Shown in pieces: positions 35,900-48,006 of a DNA stretch of 64,000 bases. The notes under the pieces were generated by a model. That model saw only the letters and a program-made list of their open reading frames with translations, was not told the origin of the DNA and searched no databases. The position numbers were made by a program, and so were the translations under genes. This stretch comes from Isoetes taiwanensis (Eukaryota; Streptophyta; Lycopodiopsida; Isoetales; Isoetaceae), in the NCBI GenBank assembly GCA_021234155.1, contig JAJEKV010000020.1:10594346-10658345 (forward strand). Reading direction: 5' to 3'. Numbering within the stretch: position 1 is the first letter of the stretch; each line of letters starts with the position of its first letter.

Positions 35900-36732
35900 C
35901 ACCCCCTGAAGTTCTATGACATGCCGATTAAATTCCCGTGGAGGAGGACCAGGTGGCGTGTGCTGTTGTGGAGAGGGGAGTGATCTAGATCACCGCATTA
36001 CCACAGGTGTTTAGGCTAGCTCAAGTCCCCTAGAGTAGTCAATTTGGCCATGAAGCCGCAGGTTTGGGTGGGGGAGCTAAGAAGCCCTGGGGGTTGTCCT
36101 TGTGTGCAAGGCATTAAGAATACTGGCTCCATTGTTTTGAGGGGCTCATAGGGTATTGCATGAAGGATATGGGGAAGCCCCACTTCAAGCTGCACACAAA
36201 GAATGTTTCGGAGCGCCAATTGGAGATGGGGAAGGACCTGTACTTGCTGTATGGTGCAGGGGACATTAAGCATGTGGTAGTTCTGGATAACAGAAACCTG
36301 TTGGGAAGGGCTCTTCATTTTGTAAACTATCATGGTGGAAGGCAACTGAGCTCTAGTCTTGTATACACAATCACTAGGATGCTTAGAACCGGGAAATTTG
36401 TGTTGTCTACTAGCTGGATCCTTCCTTCTAATACTGCCTTTATCTCTGAGCATAGGGTCAAGGCCGCCTGGCACCTGCCACTGAACCCCAGAGTGGCCTT
36501 GCCAAGCGATGTTAGATGTGTGTTGTATGGGATCCCGGCTGGGATGGAGCCCATTCAGCGGATTGGGCAGGGTAGGAAAAGATACTGGGACGAGGCTGCC
36601 ACGCCTGGAGACATGGATGAGAATTTTGTGGAAGGGGAGGATGCTGAATTCAGACCCGAGGCTGTTGGGGACATGCCTGGCACTGACTTCATCCCTCTTG
36701 ACACAACAGATTACACAATGGCAATTGGGTGA
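35900..36732 (+). pseudogene. Unrecognised protein ORF with three internal stops upstream
   Basis: The last 190 codons (36160-36732) are open and protein-like: MKDMGKPHFKLHTKN, then DIKHVVVLDNRNLLGRALHF, LRTGKFVLSTSWILPSN, and an acidic C-terminal part with EGEDAEFRPEAVGD. The same frame reads upstream to about 35900 with plausible protein (CAVVERGVI, KKPWGLSLCARH) broken by three stop codons, so the real ORF was longer, at least 275 residues. I do not recognise the family. The opposite-strand 299-codon ORF is a shadow. The sequence after the stop (36800-37330) has a possible acceptor (TTTGTTTGCAG) and further coding-like fragments. Confidence 0.4.
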
Positions 36733-37627
36733 CTTGAGGGGGCTGCCTGCAACTTTTGTACATATGTCTTTGTTTGCTTTGATTTTGTATCTTTGTTTGC
36801 AGTTACTATGCCTGGAATAGAGATGGATCGTGCTGGTATGGAGGTTGGGAATGGGGCTGCTGTTAGCGCCAGATCCCGCTACACTGCTGGGATGAGGCCA
36901 CCGGCGTGGCGTCATTAATATTGAAAGTGATGAGGAGGGCCCATCTTCCCCTCCGCACAGACCTGCTGCTCCCGGGCCAAGTGTCCATGATGTAATTCAC
37001 AATGCTGCCCCCTCTCCTGTTGTCTTCTCTCCGAACAGGGAGCGTGTGCAGGTGGCTCTGGATGTTGTGGCAAGTGTTGTTAACATTAACACGTCATGAG
37101 TCCGTGGCTGCTCTGTCGATTTTGTTTAGGATGCACGACTTGGGAGGCTCTTTGCAAAGATTGGAAGAGGTCGTGTCTCATATGGAATGGGAAGAGGTGG
37201 AGGTCACCACCGATGAACGGCAAAGATATCTTGGGCGATATGAACCTTTGCTTTAAGGCTCTTCTTCTCGTGGAATTGCGCCAGATTGATGCTTTGGCCG
37301 ACGTCACAACGCCGTCCATGAACAACAACTAGAGTGTGTCATTTGCTTGGTCCGTTTTGCTTATCGCGGTTCTTTGTGTGTGGCGTGTCGTGAGGAATGA
37401 GAAAAGGGAAAAAAGTGGAAAACATGGAAAAAGGCTCTGCAAATGGACTGCAGGTCAGCCAAAAAATGCTTGTCTTTGCTTGGTAAAACCAGATTTGTCT
37501 GCTTATTTGGCTTCATGGCATTGAATGTCGAAAAGAAAAAACTGAAAAACTCAAAAAACTCATGAAAAAACATGGTGTGCTTGCATATGCATCTGCATGG
37601 GAATAGCCCCTGCCCTTTAAGGGCGGG

Positions 37628-37678
37628 CAGACTGCTTGGAGCTGCGCACTGCGCAGGGGGTTCGAATCCCCCAGTCTG
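37628..37678 (+). ncRNA. tRNA-like / SINE-like pol III box B structure
   Basis: A 7-bp stem CAGACTG/CAGTCTG encloses a perfect T-arm (GGGGG-TTCGAAT-CCCCC), which is also a perfect pol III box B. The span is only 51 nt, so there is no room for both a D-arm and an anticodon arm: it is not a normal tRNA. It could be a truncated tRNA pseudogene or the head of a tRNA-derived SINE with box A near 37604-37616. No poly(A) tail was identified. Confidence 0.4.
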
Positions 37679-37689
37679 TGTCCTCTTTC

Positions 37690-38150
37690 AGTTCTGCTTC
37701 AACCTCCTACAGACAGGTAGCTTTTCTTATACGCTTCTCTATTTTAAGAGCCAGGCTTATTTATGTGTGCTGCAATCATATGGTCCACAGGTTTTGTGGC
37801 TTAAGCCATTATGTTTTCGCTGGTGTAAGAAATTAGCTTGTGATTCTTCAAACATGTCAATGCACGCACTGGTTTTAAGGAATATTTCCAGGTGGTTTTG
37901 TTCTTAGTTCATTGTCTTCATTTCTGTGGCTTAACTTGCCAGACTTAAGTTGTCACTTGAGGTCTTCATATCAGGTAAACTCTTAATCTTTATTAACAGA
38001 ATTGGCCTGCAGTGTTACAGTGTTTCTTATTGTACAGTAGGGAGTTTTGGCTGCATTAGCTTGTGGCACAAGCCCCATTGGAGATGGTTTTAGAAGCTTC
38101 AGCCGTTCCTGCTTTAGTGGAGCCAGCAGGGCCAGTTGCTATCTTGGGGT
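37690..38150. other. No gene seen
   Basis: AT-rich sequence without recognisable content. Confidence 0.4.
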
Positions 38151-38164
38151 CAAAATCACATTTA

Positions 38165-38475
38165 AATTACTGCCAATGGATGTCAAGGGGCCCTTGAAAA
38201 TAGAGCCACATCAGCGTTTGACCCCATTGCGCAATGACGTGTACGCATGGGATCGCACTAGAGGGCATATACCTCAGAATATTCCCATATCTGACGGTGG
38301 CCAATTGACTAGAGCATCCATAGTCAGGCCCGTCATCCTCAGCAGCATTGTCCGGATGGTTTGGGTCCCCTGCGTCTTCCCAATCCATATCCGCCAGGGC
38401 AGCCTGCACTGTCTGTGTAATGTAAGGGCATTGGGTAGAAGCATGAAAGGGTGGGCAAAAAAAGTGCCCGTATTT
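38165..38475 (-). pseudogene. Ty3 gag/protease junction fragment
   Basis: On the minus strand a zinc-knuckle tail (CGHFFCPPFHASTQCPY) is followed by QAALADMDWEDAGDP, matching the gag-protease linker of the nested element ([13 protein letters not shown]) at the same position after its knuckle. A short orphan piece without LTR. Confidence 0.6.
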
Positions 38476-38602
38476 TACATTTACAAATTCAAAATGTAAG
38501 GAAATCCCTCCCCCCCAAGAAATTATTATTCTTGGAATGAATCATTAATAGGGCAAATAATTTTGAACTCTCCTCCCGCGCTCTGTTCAACCTTCCTCCC
38601 GC

Positions 38603-38722
38603 TCGAACCTCCATAGCCAAAAGCTTGACATCCATATTCGAACCTCCTCCATAGCCGAAAGCTTGACATCCATATTCGAACCTCCATAGCCAAGATCAGG
38701 ACCTCCATAGCCAAAAGCTTGC
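38603..38722. repeat. About 38-bp minisatellite
   Basis: About four imperfect copies of CGAACCTCCATAGCCAAAAG followed by CTTGACATCCATATT; the third lacks part of the unit. Confidence 0.8.
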
Positions 38723-38757
38723 ATTTTTAGAGAGCTGAAGCACCAGGGAAGAGATCA

Positions 38758-41755
38758 TGACGAAACAGCTTGGAACAAAGACATCTCCAAGGAAATCTCC
38801 TTGCAACAAACCTGTAAAGCCCATGCCAAGGTCTCCCACTAGAACTGCCGCCCGAAAACTCAAGAGTGGGTCTTCTTTAGATCGGGAGGTCTTGCCGCCC
38901 GAGTTTGACAAGGTAAGCATCAGGCAGCTTAGGAGCAACAATTTTGATAGCATGTTTCCAGGGCTAGTGCAAATAGTGCAGGATGTTTGGGGTTCTGAAG
39001 CCCTTGCTGTTAGGGGTTATCAAGAGTGCGGGGATTAAGCCCGTTGGATGGCGATTTTTTTTCCGTAATATGAGCACGCGCTTTTTGTAGGAGGGACATT
39101 GCAAATCATCACATTCCATTGTATTTTGCCCGAGCATATGCACTTCATTACAAAGGAGTAAGCATTGATTGGGATGAGGTGAAAGCAAGTGCAAGTCTTC
39201 ATTCAAAAGGCTCTCAAAAAAGAATCCGACGGCAATTAGCTACAAATGAAAGTCTTCCAATGTTAAAGCTATTAAATGTATGCCCGGTAGAATTGGGGCA
39301 GCAGGTTGGAAATGATGAAAAGGTGGAGGGAAACAAGAGCATTAGATTCCGCCTCCATGCTTGATGAAATACGAACTTTAAAGAGAAAAGGAAAACAATG
39401 GAAATTGAACTATTGAAGCATGAGAGTGATAAGAGCTTCTTGACAAGACTTGTGCAGAGTAAAGATGCAAAAATATGTGAGCAGTTCAGCATTATGGCAG
39501 GTTTAAAAGCAAGCGGGAAGCCAACTGATGTGCAAATGGCTTTGGCATCCCATTTAGAGGAGGAGAAATCAAGTTATATTGTCGACTTAGATGCTCGAAT
39601 GATTCCCATTGATTGTTTAAAGGCTGATTTGTAAGAATTAGAAGTCGCCATTGAAAAAATCAGCAAGGATTTGGAAGTTAATTCCAACCGTGAGAATAGA
39701 ATAAAGGAGATGACTAAGCGTTTGGAAAGATCAGACCCGATAGGCCTGCAGCCCATCTCCCATACTCGCACAAGGCGGGAGCTTCATTCTCACATATAAG
39801 CAATACTTGCAGCAGCTGCAATGATTGCCTTGACTCGACCATGGTAATATCTCCACTTTGTGGTCATACATATTGTCTATTTTGTCTTATATTCAGGGTT
39901 TCAACGACGAATACATGTGTACATGATTGTTCATGGTCCGAGGACTGCGACATTGCTTTAGGAATCCCTTCCTCCGAAGGTACATCTATTTCTATTTTGA
40001 TTACATAATTAGTTTGAGTGTACTTAGATGTAGTTAGTTTCCATCATGTACATAATCGTATTAACATTTGATTTGGCGTGGTTTTGTCTTTCTTGTAAAG
40101 AGGAAATATATTTGTTTACGTTTTACATTTACATGTGCCATGAAGTGCTTTTCCGGAATTCCTTTACGGGGTGTATTAATAGGGTGTATTGCATTGATTG
40201 TACTTTGCATTTACATGTGATCGAAATGCATATGAATTTGGTATTTGACTTTCCTTTACATTCAATCTTGAATGATGTATTTGATAGGGTGTATTGATAA
40301 AATATTTTATTCTCAAATACATTTGAATTTAGTATTTGGTTTTCCTTTACATTGTGATAGCTATGTACACTAATGTACTTCTATTTTGTCGTTACATTAT
40401 CGGTGAAATTTTGCCCATAGTAAAACCTACTTGCATGTAATTAACATTTGTTCTACATTTTGATTTGCATCGATTGTTTTTTTCTTGATTTTTGCTTCTA
40501 TCTACTCTACATCTCCCTTGATTCTGAATCAAGTGTTTACATTTCTTATTGACACCCAATTGTGTCAATGCGCACATGGGTAGTATCAAGAAAGGAAGAA
40601 GTAAACCGCGGGTAAACTAAACAATTCATATTTAGTGCACTATGCTTAAGTTCGAATATAGCAAAATTTCATGTTGTAGGTGAAAAGAAGAATGTTATTG
40701 AGAAGGGGTTGCATTTACCATTCTCGACATCCCAATTGATGAACCTGGCACAAAAAAGATGCCGATGCTATCGATGTTGGAAGTCCATCCACATCTACAT
40801 CACCTTTGAGAATTGCAACAACTCATAAGCAATCGGTCAGGATTTGGAGACAGGGGGTATGTGGAAGGTAGGGTGATTACATTCTGATTACATTAAGATT
40901 GCATCTGTTGTAGTTAGGAGTTCACTAATGTTCAATATTTTGCAGCAGGGTTGTTTTCCGAGAAAGAGATCCCACCGTGAAGGCGAAATGCTATTATTGA
41001 AGCAAACTAGTCGAAAGCCCGGAAAGTAATTCTCTCTCCTTTTCGAAGTTTCTTTTTTTTTTTTGTATTTTGAAACTTAGTTGACGTGGTTTTCGTGATA
41101 AAAATTACCTCAAGATGTTGGTGACGACATTGAAAAACAAATCCTGGCTTTCACAAGTTTTTCAAGTTGAGGAAAAGGCTTGTTCTTTGGCGGTACGTGT
41201 TTCTTTTTTTGTCTTGCTTTCAAAACATTAGAATGAAGCACTTTCTTTGTCTTCGAGACTTACACGATTCAAAGGAGCTAGATGATGTTGAAGAAGCCTT
41301 GGAGATTGCAGCCAAGGCAACGACTAAATTTATGGTCAAAGCCGATGCCAAAACAAATTGAAAAAAGAGTGCAAACCGAAAGCGGGGACATCCGCTGCAA
41401 AATCCGGTAATTGCTAGCTTACATTGACTTACTTATACTTCCGGTAGCTTATTATATTTTACTCGTTTTGCGGTCTAAACCACTTTGGAAACGAGATTGG
41501 AAGGTATCAATTTATGCTTTATTGTCATGGATCAATTGTTAATATGACACTAACATTGACTTACTTATACTTTAGTAGCTTATTATATTCTACTCGCTTT
41601 GCAGGTCTAAACCATCGAAACAGATTGAAGGTATCAATTTATGCTTTATTGTCATGGATCAATTGTTAGTATGACACTAACATCTTGGATCTGACAACAG
41701 AAATGATGACAAGGATAAACTTATGGAATTCACGCCATTCACGCCATTCAAGAAC
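38758..41755 (+). pseudogene. 5' part of a Ulp1-type gene interrupted by the chromovirus
   Basis: Coding-like + strand blocks with splice-like borders: 38758-39038 (MTKQLGTKTSPRKSPCNKPV, basic N-terminus, then LPPEFDKVSIRQL), about 39090-39364 (FARAYALHYKGVSIDWDEVK), 39398-39630 continuing after one stop to 39800 (a charged, coiled-coil-like segment with IELLKHESDK and IEKISKDLEV), small blocks near 40680-40870, 40945-41027 and 41230-41360 (ELDDVEEALEIAAKATTKFM). The last exon opens after an AG at 41700 and stays open to the insertion at 41755, resuming at 62064. The protein is unrecognised apart from its C-terminal protease (see 62059-63043). Linking all blocks into one gene is inference; the exon spanning the insertion site is seen directly. 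Confidence 0.5.
41421..41681. repeat. 132-bp tandem duplication carrying a micro-exon
   Basis: The unit ACATTGACTTACTTATACTT ... ATTGTTARTATGACACTA occurs at 41421-41552 and 41553-41681. Each copy holds an acceptor-like GCAG or TGCG, a 27-32-bp GTCTAAACCA...GATTGAAG segment and GTATCA, i.e. a candidate micro-exon. The copies differ mainly at CG/CHG-like positions inside that segment. Confidence 0.75.
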
Positions 41756-43345
41756 TGTGACGCTCCCCACCGTACACTCCACGGAAAATCCCCCAACCAG
41801 TGTCGTCTACTAGATGGGCCCTCCATCTATCCCGCTTCTAGGGATGGCTAGAACGGTAAGGGACACACCTGAGGTGTCTCTCGAAAATCCGTCCCCCTAT
41901 GGACTCCTAATAACAAATGAAGCATATAACTAAATATCAGTACTAGCAACTAACAACAATAATAATAAGTCTACCTCAAAGGGTAGCTCAATCTATCCAT
42001 TCATAGAATCGTCAGAAGGATCAATACACCATAAAACAATAAAGCTTCTACCCAAGCTCTGACTCGTGGGGAAAAGTATATCTTCGCCAGGTCTCAAGAT
42101 AGATACTGCACGGAAGTATAAACAATGGCCGGGCTGGCTATAAGACAATGGCTAAGGGTTGACCACTCCATCCGCCCCTCCAGGCATACTTTGCAGATGG
42201 GCTAAAACGAAATATAGTATGACCAGCCACCCTGATACGCAATCTCTTGATTCACCCTAAGAGACTACTCCGTGTTTCATCTCCCCGTCCGATGAGGCAA
42301 GGTCGGTTACATCTCCCCCTTCCTAAATCGGTGATTCATGGGCTTAATTAGAGGATCATGGCGACACGCCCCCGCTCACGCCTTTAACCCCCAAAAGCAA
42401 GAACCAGGCCAAGACTGCGGGATCGAGGCGGCACCATTGATCCAGGGGGGTGACGACCCATGCCCTACGACGCCGGTTACCTAACATAGGCCTAGTGCCC
42501 CCAAGTCCCCAAAGAGCCGCTTCGGCCAGGACTATTCCTCCATCTCGTCAGCGATCCCGCTATGTGGTGCTTTCGGTCATTCCATAACTCCCCTTAGTCC
42601 TGGGCTCTATGCACAGTGTGATATAATAGGTATTATGGGTCTATCTAGAAGCATCATACATAAGGTCACGCTGGGTCTCTACCCCTTCCCAATACATGAG
42701 GAGCATAACAAGAGATCAACCATATCATATCCATAATATGTGAACAATAAGAATAAGATCTAACCTAATCACATGAATCTAACTACAGAGTTAGGGTTCG
42801 TTGATTCGGTTCATCAGTTGAAATAGTGGTTCTAGGAAGGCTCTACTAGAATACATGACTCTACTACATCTCTATAGCTGAAACTGCTTCAAAATACCTG
42901 CTCCTGACGCATTTCCTCCTGATCCTGGGGTATCCATCGATTCTTCGATGTTTGAGATTAATGCCATGAATCCAACACGTCCCACGCCGCTTGGAGTAAG
43001 CTAAACCGCGCTATCTGCTGCGCTTACGGATCTTGATTAGAACTCCGGTTGTGACAATAGCCTCAAGAGTGGGAGGAGCAAAAATGTCTTCTGGTTTAGG
43101 GTTAGGTATTTATAGGCAAATTAGGGTTAGGGTTGACACCTTGTCCAATGGGATGCGAACACGTGGCCTAACCCAATCGAGTAGTGCCAATGGATATATC
43201 CTTTCTAAGGTTAATCAAGTTACATTTTAATGTGACTTGAACTTATGTAATTGTCATACAAATCCCAAGTTATCTTGGTTTGATTTGTATAGTGACGTGG
43301 CCCCAAAATATACGATACATACCGATATTTTTTGGGAACGCTACA
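41756..43345 (-). mobile_element. 3' LTR of the H3-bearing chromovirus
   Basis: 1590 bp, starting TGTGACGCTCCCC and ending GGGAACGCTACA (intact copy ends CGTCACA). It aligns along its full length with 60442-62058. Differences are small clusters around CG, CTG and CAG sites, so LTR divergence cannot be used to date the insertion from this sequence. Confidence 0.9.
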
Positions 43346-44100
43346 TTCTCCCTTAGAATAATGTTGTCCGCAAAGATTAAAGTAAGGTTTTTCTAACCTG
43401 CATAACTTATATACTTAATTATAATTAGATTGCATTTGTATATACATATAAAAAGAAACGATAACTTCCGATATATATGTTTCTACAACAGTAGCTTGGA
43501 AGAATATCCTTGCAAGCTTATACATAAGTATTTTCAAGTTTATTTATAACAAAACATTATGAATTGGACACATCAATTCATAATTTAAGTTTAAGAGTTT
43601 AAGTTATCTACAAAATTCTTAACTCCTAACTTCTCGTAATTCGCTCCCTCGTATTTGCTTGAATTCACTTCCCTGCAATGAGTAGTGCATTACGTTAGTT
43701 TAATTATAAATTGTGGTTTTAAGGGGACCACCCCTCTATTTATTTAGTATACCTTTTTCTAACTGCATACGATCATGGTCATACGGTTTAAGCTAAGAAT
43801 CATTTAAGATGATTCTATCATTGCCCATGATGGTAGCTACCTTGTGCATGATCTCCCCCCGTTGATCATGCACCCCACTGTGCTTCATGGTTTCTGGTTT
43901 AAGCTTAGGAACATGCAGTTGTATCCTTCATTGCCCATGATCACCTTTATTTTACATGACCCCCCTATGGTCATGTACACTTGCAGTGCGTAATGGCATA
44001 GAGAACGTCTTATGGATGATCTACTCTTTTCTAGACTTATCTAGAACACAATAATCTATACATTGTAATTATCATTGCTAACTACAAAGTATTCCCTCAC
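43346..44100. other. Polypurine tract and 3' untranslated region of the chromovirus
   Basis: The minus strand reads CTAAGGGAGAA just before the LTR (43346-43356), a short polypurine tract. The rest is AT-rich and holds two imperfect copies of a CAT-GATCATG-rich segment (about 43765-43860 and 43880-43985: GGTTTAAGCTWAGRA...CATTGCCCATGAT). No ORF. Confidence 0.6.
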
Positions 44101-44686
44101 TTATTTAATATATCACAGATTTTAACAATGGCAGACCTATATGTTCGATGTTGGCCATTTCAGAGATGACTTGGCCGTCGAATTGGTTCATAAATTCTGG
44201 GTATTGTCTTTCTAAATCTTGTTTCAATACCCAAGTTGCGTCTTCTACTGGCACGGGTGAAAGCATGCTAGGGTGTACCATCTAAAGTTCTTTTTAGGGA
44301 GTGCAAAACTACCCAGAAAAGTACCCAGCACTGGGTACTGGGAACTTGCATAAATGTCTCAATAAACAATAAGTTTGAGAGTTGATTCATTCATTTTAAT
44401 CTCTAATAGTATTGTGATCCTCTAATACTATAGATTAACATGTTACTGACCTTCAATTCAAAATTTTTGAATTGATTTTAATGTAAAGAAAAAACAGAAA
44501 GTACCAGTTTTAAAAGTACCCAGTATAGGTACTTTTGAGGGTTCCAAAAGTGGTACACCGTAGCATGCTTTCGCCCGCACGTGCTTCCATTTGACTAAGT
44601 ACTGAAGAAATTCCGATCTTCGTGTTTTCTTGAGTGCTTTGTCAAGGATAGTTTCAGGAACAATTTCAACATGCTCCTCTCTGTCA
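44100..44686 (-). pseudogene. Chromodomain end of the chromovirus pol
   Basis: This is the part of pol cut off from 51761-55103 by the LINE. On the minus strand it continues after LLEMTE with EEHVEIVPETILDKALKK, then the chromodomain (RRSEFLQYLVKWKH, MITE insertion, VEDATWVLKQDLE, YPEFMNQFDG). Chromodomains on chromovirus integrases are known to bias integration towards modified chromatin. Apart from the MITE the segment appears open. Confidence 0.8.
44254..44577. mobile_element. 324-bp MITE inside the chromodomain
   Basis: Terminal inverted repeats of 27 bp (CGGGTGAAAGCATGCTAGGG... at 44254 and its complement ending ...GCATGCTTTCGCCCG at 44577) differ at two positions. The AT-rich interior is without ORF. 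The flanking target duplication is at most 2-4 bp (CA or CACG). Removal restores the pol sequence in line with the homologous copy at 31.9 kb. The superfamily is not assigned. Confidence 0.85.
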
Positions 44687-44929
44687 TTTTTTTTTTTTTT
44701 TTTTTTGAGGGAAAGGAAGGATTATATTAATCATAACTTAAGTACATACAAAATAAGGCTCAAAGCCCATATCAGAGAAAATTAAATATAAACAAAATAA
44801 CCAATTGTCCATTGGCAACGAGAAAAGTCCGTCAAAACAGGGATCATCTTCCTGACCATATGCCGGATGGGGGAGACAGAGTTTTGGGAAACCGGTAGGG
44901 GATGTGGAAACACAGGGTAGGGGATAAGT

Positions 44930-45313
44930 TCAAGAGAGAATCCGGGATAGTGGGAAGATCGGGAAAAGAGTGTGTAGCATTAAGGGGGCATTGAAAAGCA
45001 AGGGGGCCATCCAATTAATCTCGGCCCGAGGGGGGTCAGCAGCCAAATAACTCTTCAATGGGTACACCGATAATATCCAATAACACACCAGTGCAGCCTC
45101 ACATCTGCCTTTATGGTAGTAATACATAGACCTTAAGCAAAGAACGCCTTTCGATAAAAGCGGTTGTTGGCTCCAATGAACTTGTGGAGAATGTGTGCAT
45201 TGTATGCTTCCTTCAAAGAAGAATTTAAGCCAAACGTAGCTCGACGGCGACGAGGCGCCCCGAATGGTGGGTAGGAACATCATCCCAGGGATTGATCCCT
45301 GAATACGAACCAC
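44930..45313 (-). pseudogene. LINE ORF2 C-terminal zinc-binding RT domain
   Basis: A 127-codon minus frame carries IPGMMFLPTI, FEGSIQCTHSPQVHWS, LLSKGVLCLRSMYYY and KGRCEAALVCYWI, resembling the zf-RVT domain found after reverse transcriptase in plant LINEs. The cysteine/histidine pattern is only partly kept. Confidence 0.6.
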
Positions 45314-46363
45314 ACTTGTTCAAAAAGGCTGCAATCCACAAAGGCATTCAAGTCAATCGGAGAGTCGGAATGAATAGTAAAGAAAGTAGACTTGAAGGAG
45401 CCCCAATTCAACCAATCCGTATCAAACTTCTCCAATTTAAGGGCTTTATGAGCCATAGCACATCTAATAAGTTCAAATTGGAAATTGAGCTTCATCCAAT
45501 TAAGGTCACACTTCACGTTTTGCGAGCCACATTATTCCTATGTTTCCAAACAATCCGAGGGCTAGTTGTAGGACTGTACAATTGACACTTTGGAATCGAG
45601 CTGAAAGAATTGAGAAATATCGGTTATGGAATCGAAATCGAGGATTTTCAGGCCCCATCGAGTCAACCATCTCCAAAAGTCCTCGGATCCTTTGGCAAGT
45701 GAAAATGTGTAGCATGCATTCATCATGATTGTTCTGAGCTGGCAGAGGGCACTATGGGCAGGTCTTAAAGTTTCTCTTGATCATGTTAGTGTTACTTAGG
45801 ATAGCACTTTGTGGGGATGAGCCAAGAGAACACTTTTATCTTAGGGCAAGCATAGGATTTCGGCTAGATCGAGAATTTTCTTGAAATTCTTGGAAGATAA
45901 GCCACGAGAGAGGCATGCTTTTCGCTTTTACGGGAAGGCATGCATGGTAAATCTTAGATACTTTGTAGCTCCTTTTAACCTTGAAAAACCAATTAGGGGG
46001 GAGTGACTCTCCCCTTGCCATCTTTGCCTAAGAAAGGGGAGTAGGTGAGCACCACTTTCTTATAAATCGATCTGTGGTAGCACCCCTCCAACTTTCTTCT
46101 TAATCATTTCCCAAGGAATCAATTTTCCTCATCATCAATGAGGTCTTTGACATGCAAAATATTAGCAGAGTGCCATTTTTGTAACATGTAGGGTGACAGA
46201 TAGCCATAGCAGAGTAGGAGGGAGGGGCCATCACAGGGGACCCGAATATGGAAGTATCTCTCACTGAATTGGACAATTTGTCATGAGTAAAGTTAGCGAC
46301 CACTTTCTCCCATGCTTTAAAAGATACTTCTAAGGAGAGGAGAAGTATTAGCTGCATTTGAAC

Positions 46364-48000
46364 TCATAGAAAGCGAATGGAGCTGGTGCTTAGGGAGGGA
46401 CTTCCTAAGGGTTTACTTTTATTAATCCGGGAACCTAATAAAATCCATAGCGGAGATTGGAAACCGAGAGATGGCTTTCCACACATTTTATTTAAGCACT
46501 TGGGCTTGGAGAAATAAGGATTTACATCCCAAACCCCCGACTTTTTACTATGAGTCACCGATCCCAAGCGAAAGATGTGTACCTTGCCAAATATACTCTT
46601 TAATACATTGCTCAATTTTGTTATAGAAGCCTTGTCGACAATCAAAGCGAGAAGAGAAATAGACATGGCTACTAGCAAGGACGAGTTGGCAATCAAAATC
46701 ATCCCAACCCGAGACAAAAGAACCTTTAAGGAGGATAAGCTTTTTCCTGATCCTATTAATGTCGAGGTCGCCAAGCAATCTTATGGGACATGTGAACGCA
46801 AGGGGAGGCCTAAAAAGAGTCGGTATTGGCCATTAGGAACAAATTTGATGCCATGTGTATTAAAGTTGCGGATACGAGCCATCAACTAGGATGGAACATT
46901 TGGCAAAATTCGGTGGATCCCGAGGCAAACACTAAATTTAGAGATGCATCCATAAAATTCTTCATATTGTCGTTATCATTTCACGAGCATGGTAAAGGTA
47001 TCATCGATATTGAAGAATGGAAAGGCTGTTATTGAATTCGGGGCATTTGAAGGCCATGGAGCACACCCTTATCTTGGTAAGAGAGGGACCATTTTAGTAA
47101 AATTTCAGCAGCAATTATAAAGAGGTAGGGGAGCCGGGGGGCAGCCTTGTCTCACCCCTCTTTGAATGTGGAAAAACCAAAGAGGAGTCCCATTGACAAT
47201 AACACATGAAGTGGCTTTTGGTTTAATCCCATAATGAGCTTAGTGAGGGCAGGATGAATGCCAATATGGACCATGGCTTTCTCTAAGAATTTCCAAGAAA
47301 TGATCATAGGCCCTTAGAAGTCCGGCTTGGGGAGGATACCGGTTTTGTTTGGTCAATCTATTCCAGTCTGAGCCTCATTTGCAGCTATATAGTTATCCAA
47401 AATAGATCTGGCTGGAAGAAATGCATTGACAGGCATTCACTTTTCATGGAGGTGAACCAAAATTCTACCATTATAATCTTAGCTACAAGCTTGTATAAAG
47501 TTGTAGTCAAGGAGATGGGGCGCCATTCATTGGTTTTTAGAAGGGATTCAGTCTTAGGGATGAGGAGATAACTCCAACATTGAAGGTTGGATAAATAGTG
47601 CTTTAGCTCTCAAACCCCCGAACAAATTGGATGATGTCCTCCTTCATAATAGGCCAAAATTCCATAAAGAATTCGGGTTGAAAACCATCTATACCGGACT
47701 CTTTCCATGCTTCATTTTCTTAAGAGTTTCAAAGATTTCAGGAAGTTCAGGGACTTCAGTCAATCATCATCCATCATATCATTAGGAGGACCAATGATAT
47801 CAAAAGACTTCTGGATTTTACGATCTTCTATCAATTAAGTCTTTAAAAGATTAGTGTAAAATCAAGGAAGGCCGAGGCGATTTCCTTCTCATCGTAAGAG
47901 TGGAACCTTGTTGGATTCAATTTGGGTAATGGAGTTATTAACCAACTTGTTTCTAGCAATTCTAAGAAACATTTTAGAGCTCTCATGATCCAATTGATTG
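46364..48000 (-). pseudogene. LINE reverse transcriptase remnant
   Basis: Minus-strand fragments of the plant L1 RT: the active-site region near 46990-47040 reads FFNIDDTFTMLVK (FADDTF type; the alanine before DD is replaced by isoleucine), and a later thumb/connection part at 46364-46778 has YNKIEQCIKEYIWQG and SSRFDCRQGF. Frames shift many times between 46400 and 48000. Confidence 0.65.
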
Positions 48001-48006
48001 TACATC

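Noticed and set aside
36016-36915. 299-codon minus-strand ORF
   Set aside because: It is antisense to a more protein-like + frame and has no coherent domain; judged a shadow.
38600-38725. Possible CRISPR-like array
   Set aside because: Irregular minisatellite with no spacers; plant DNA.
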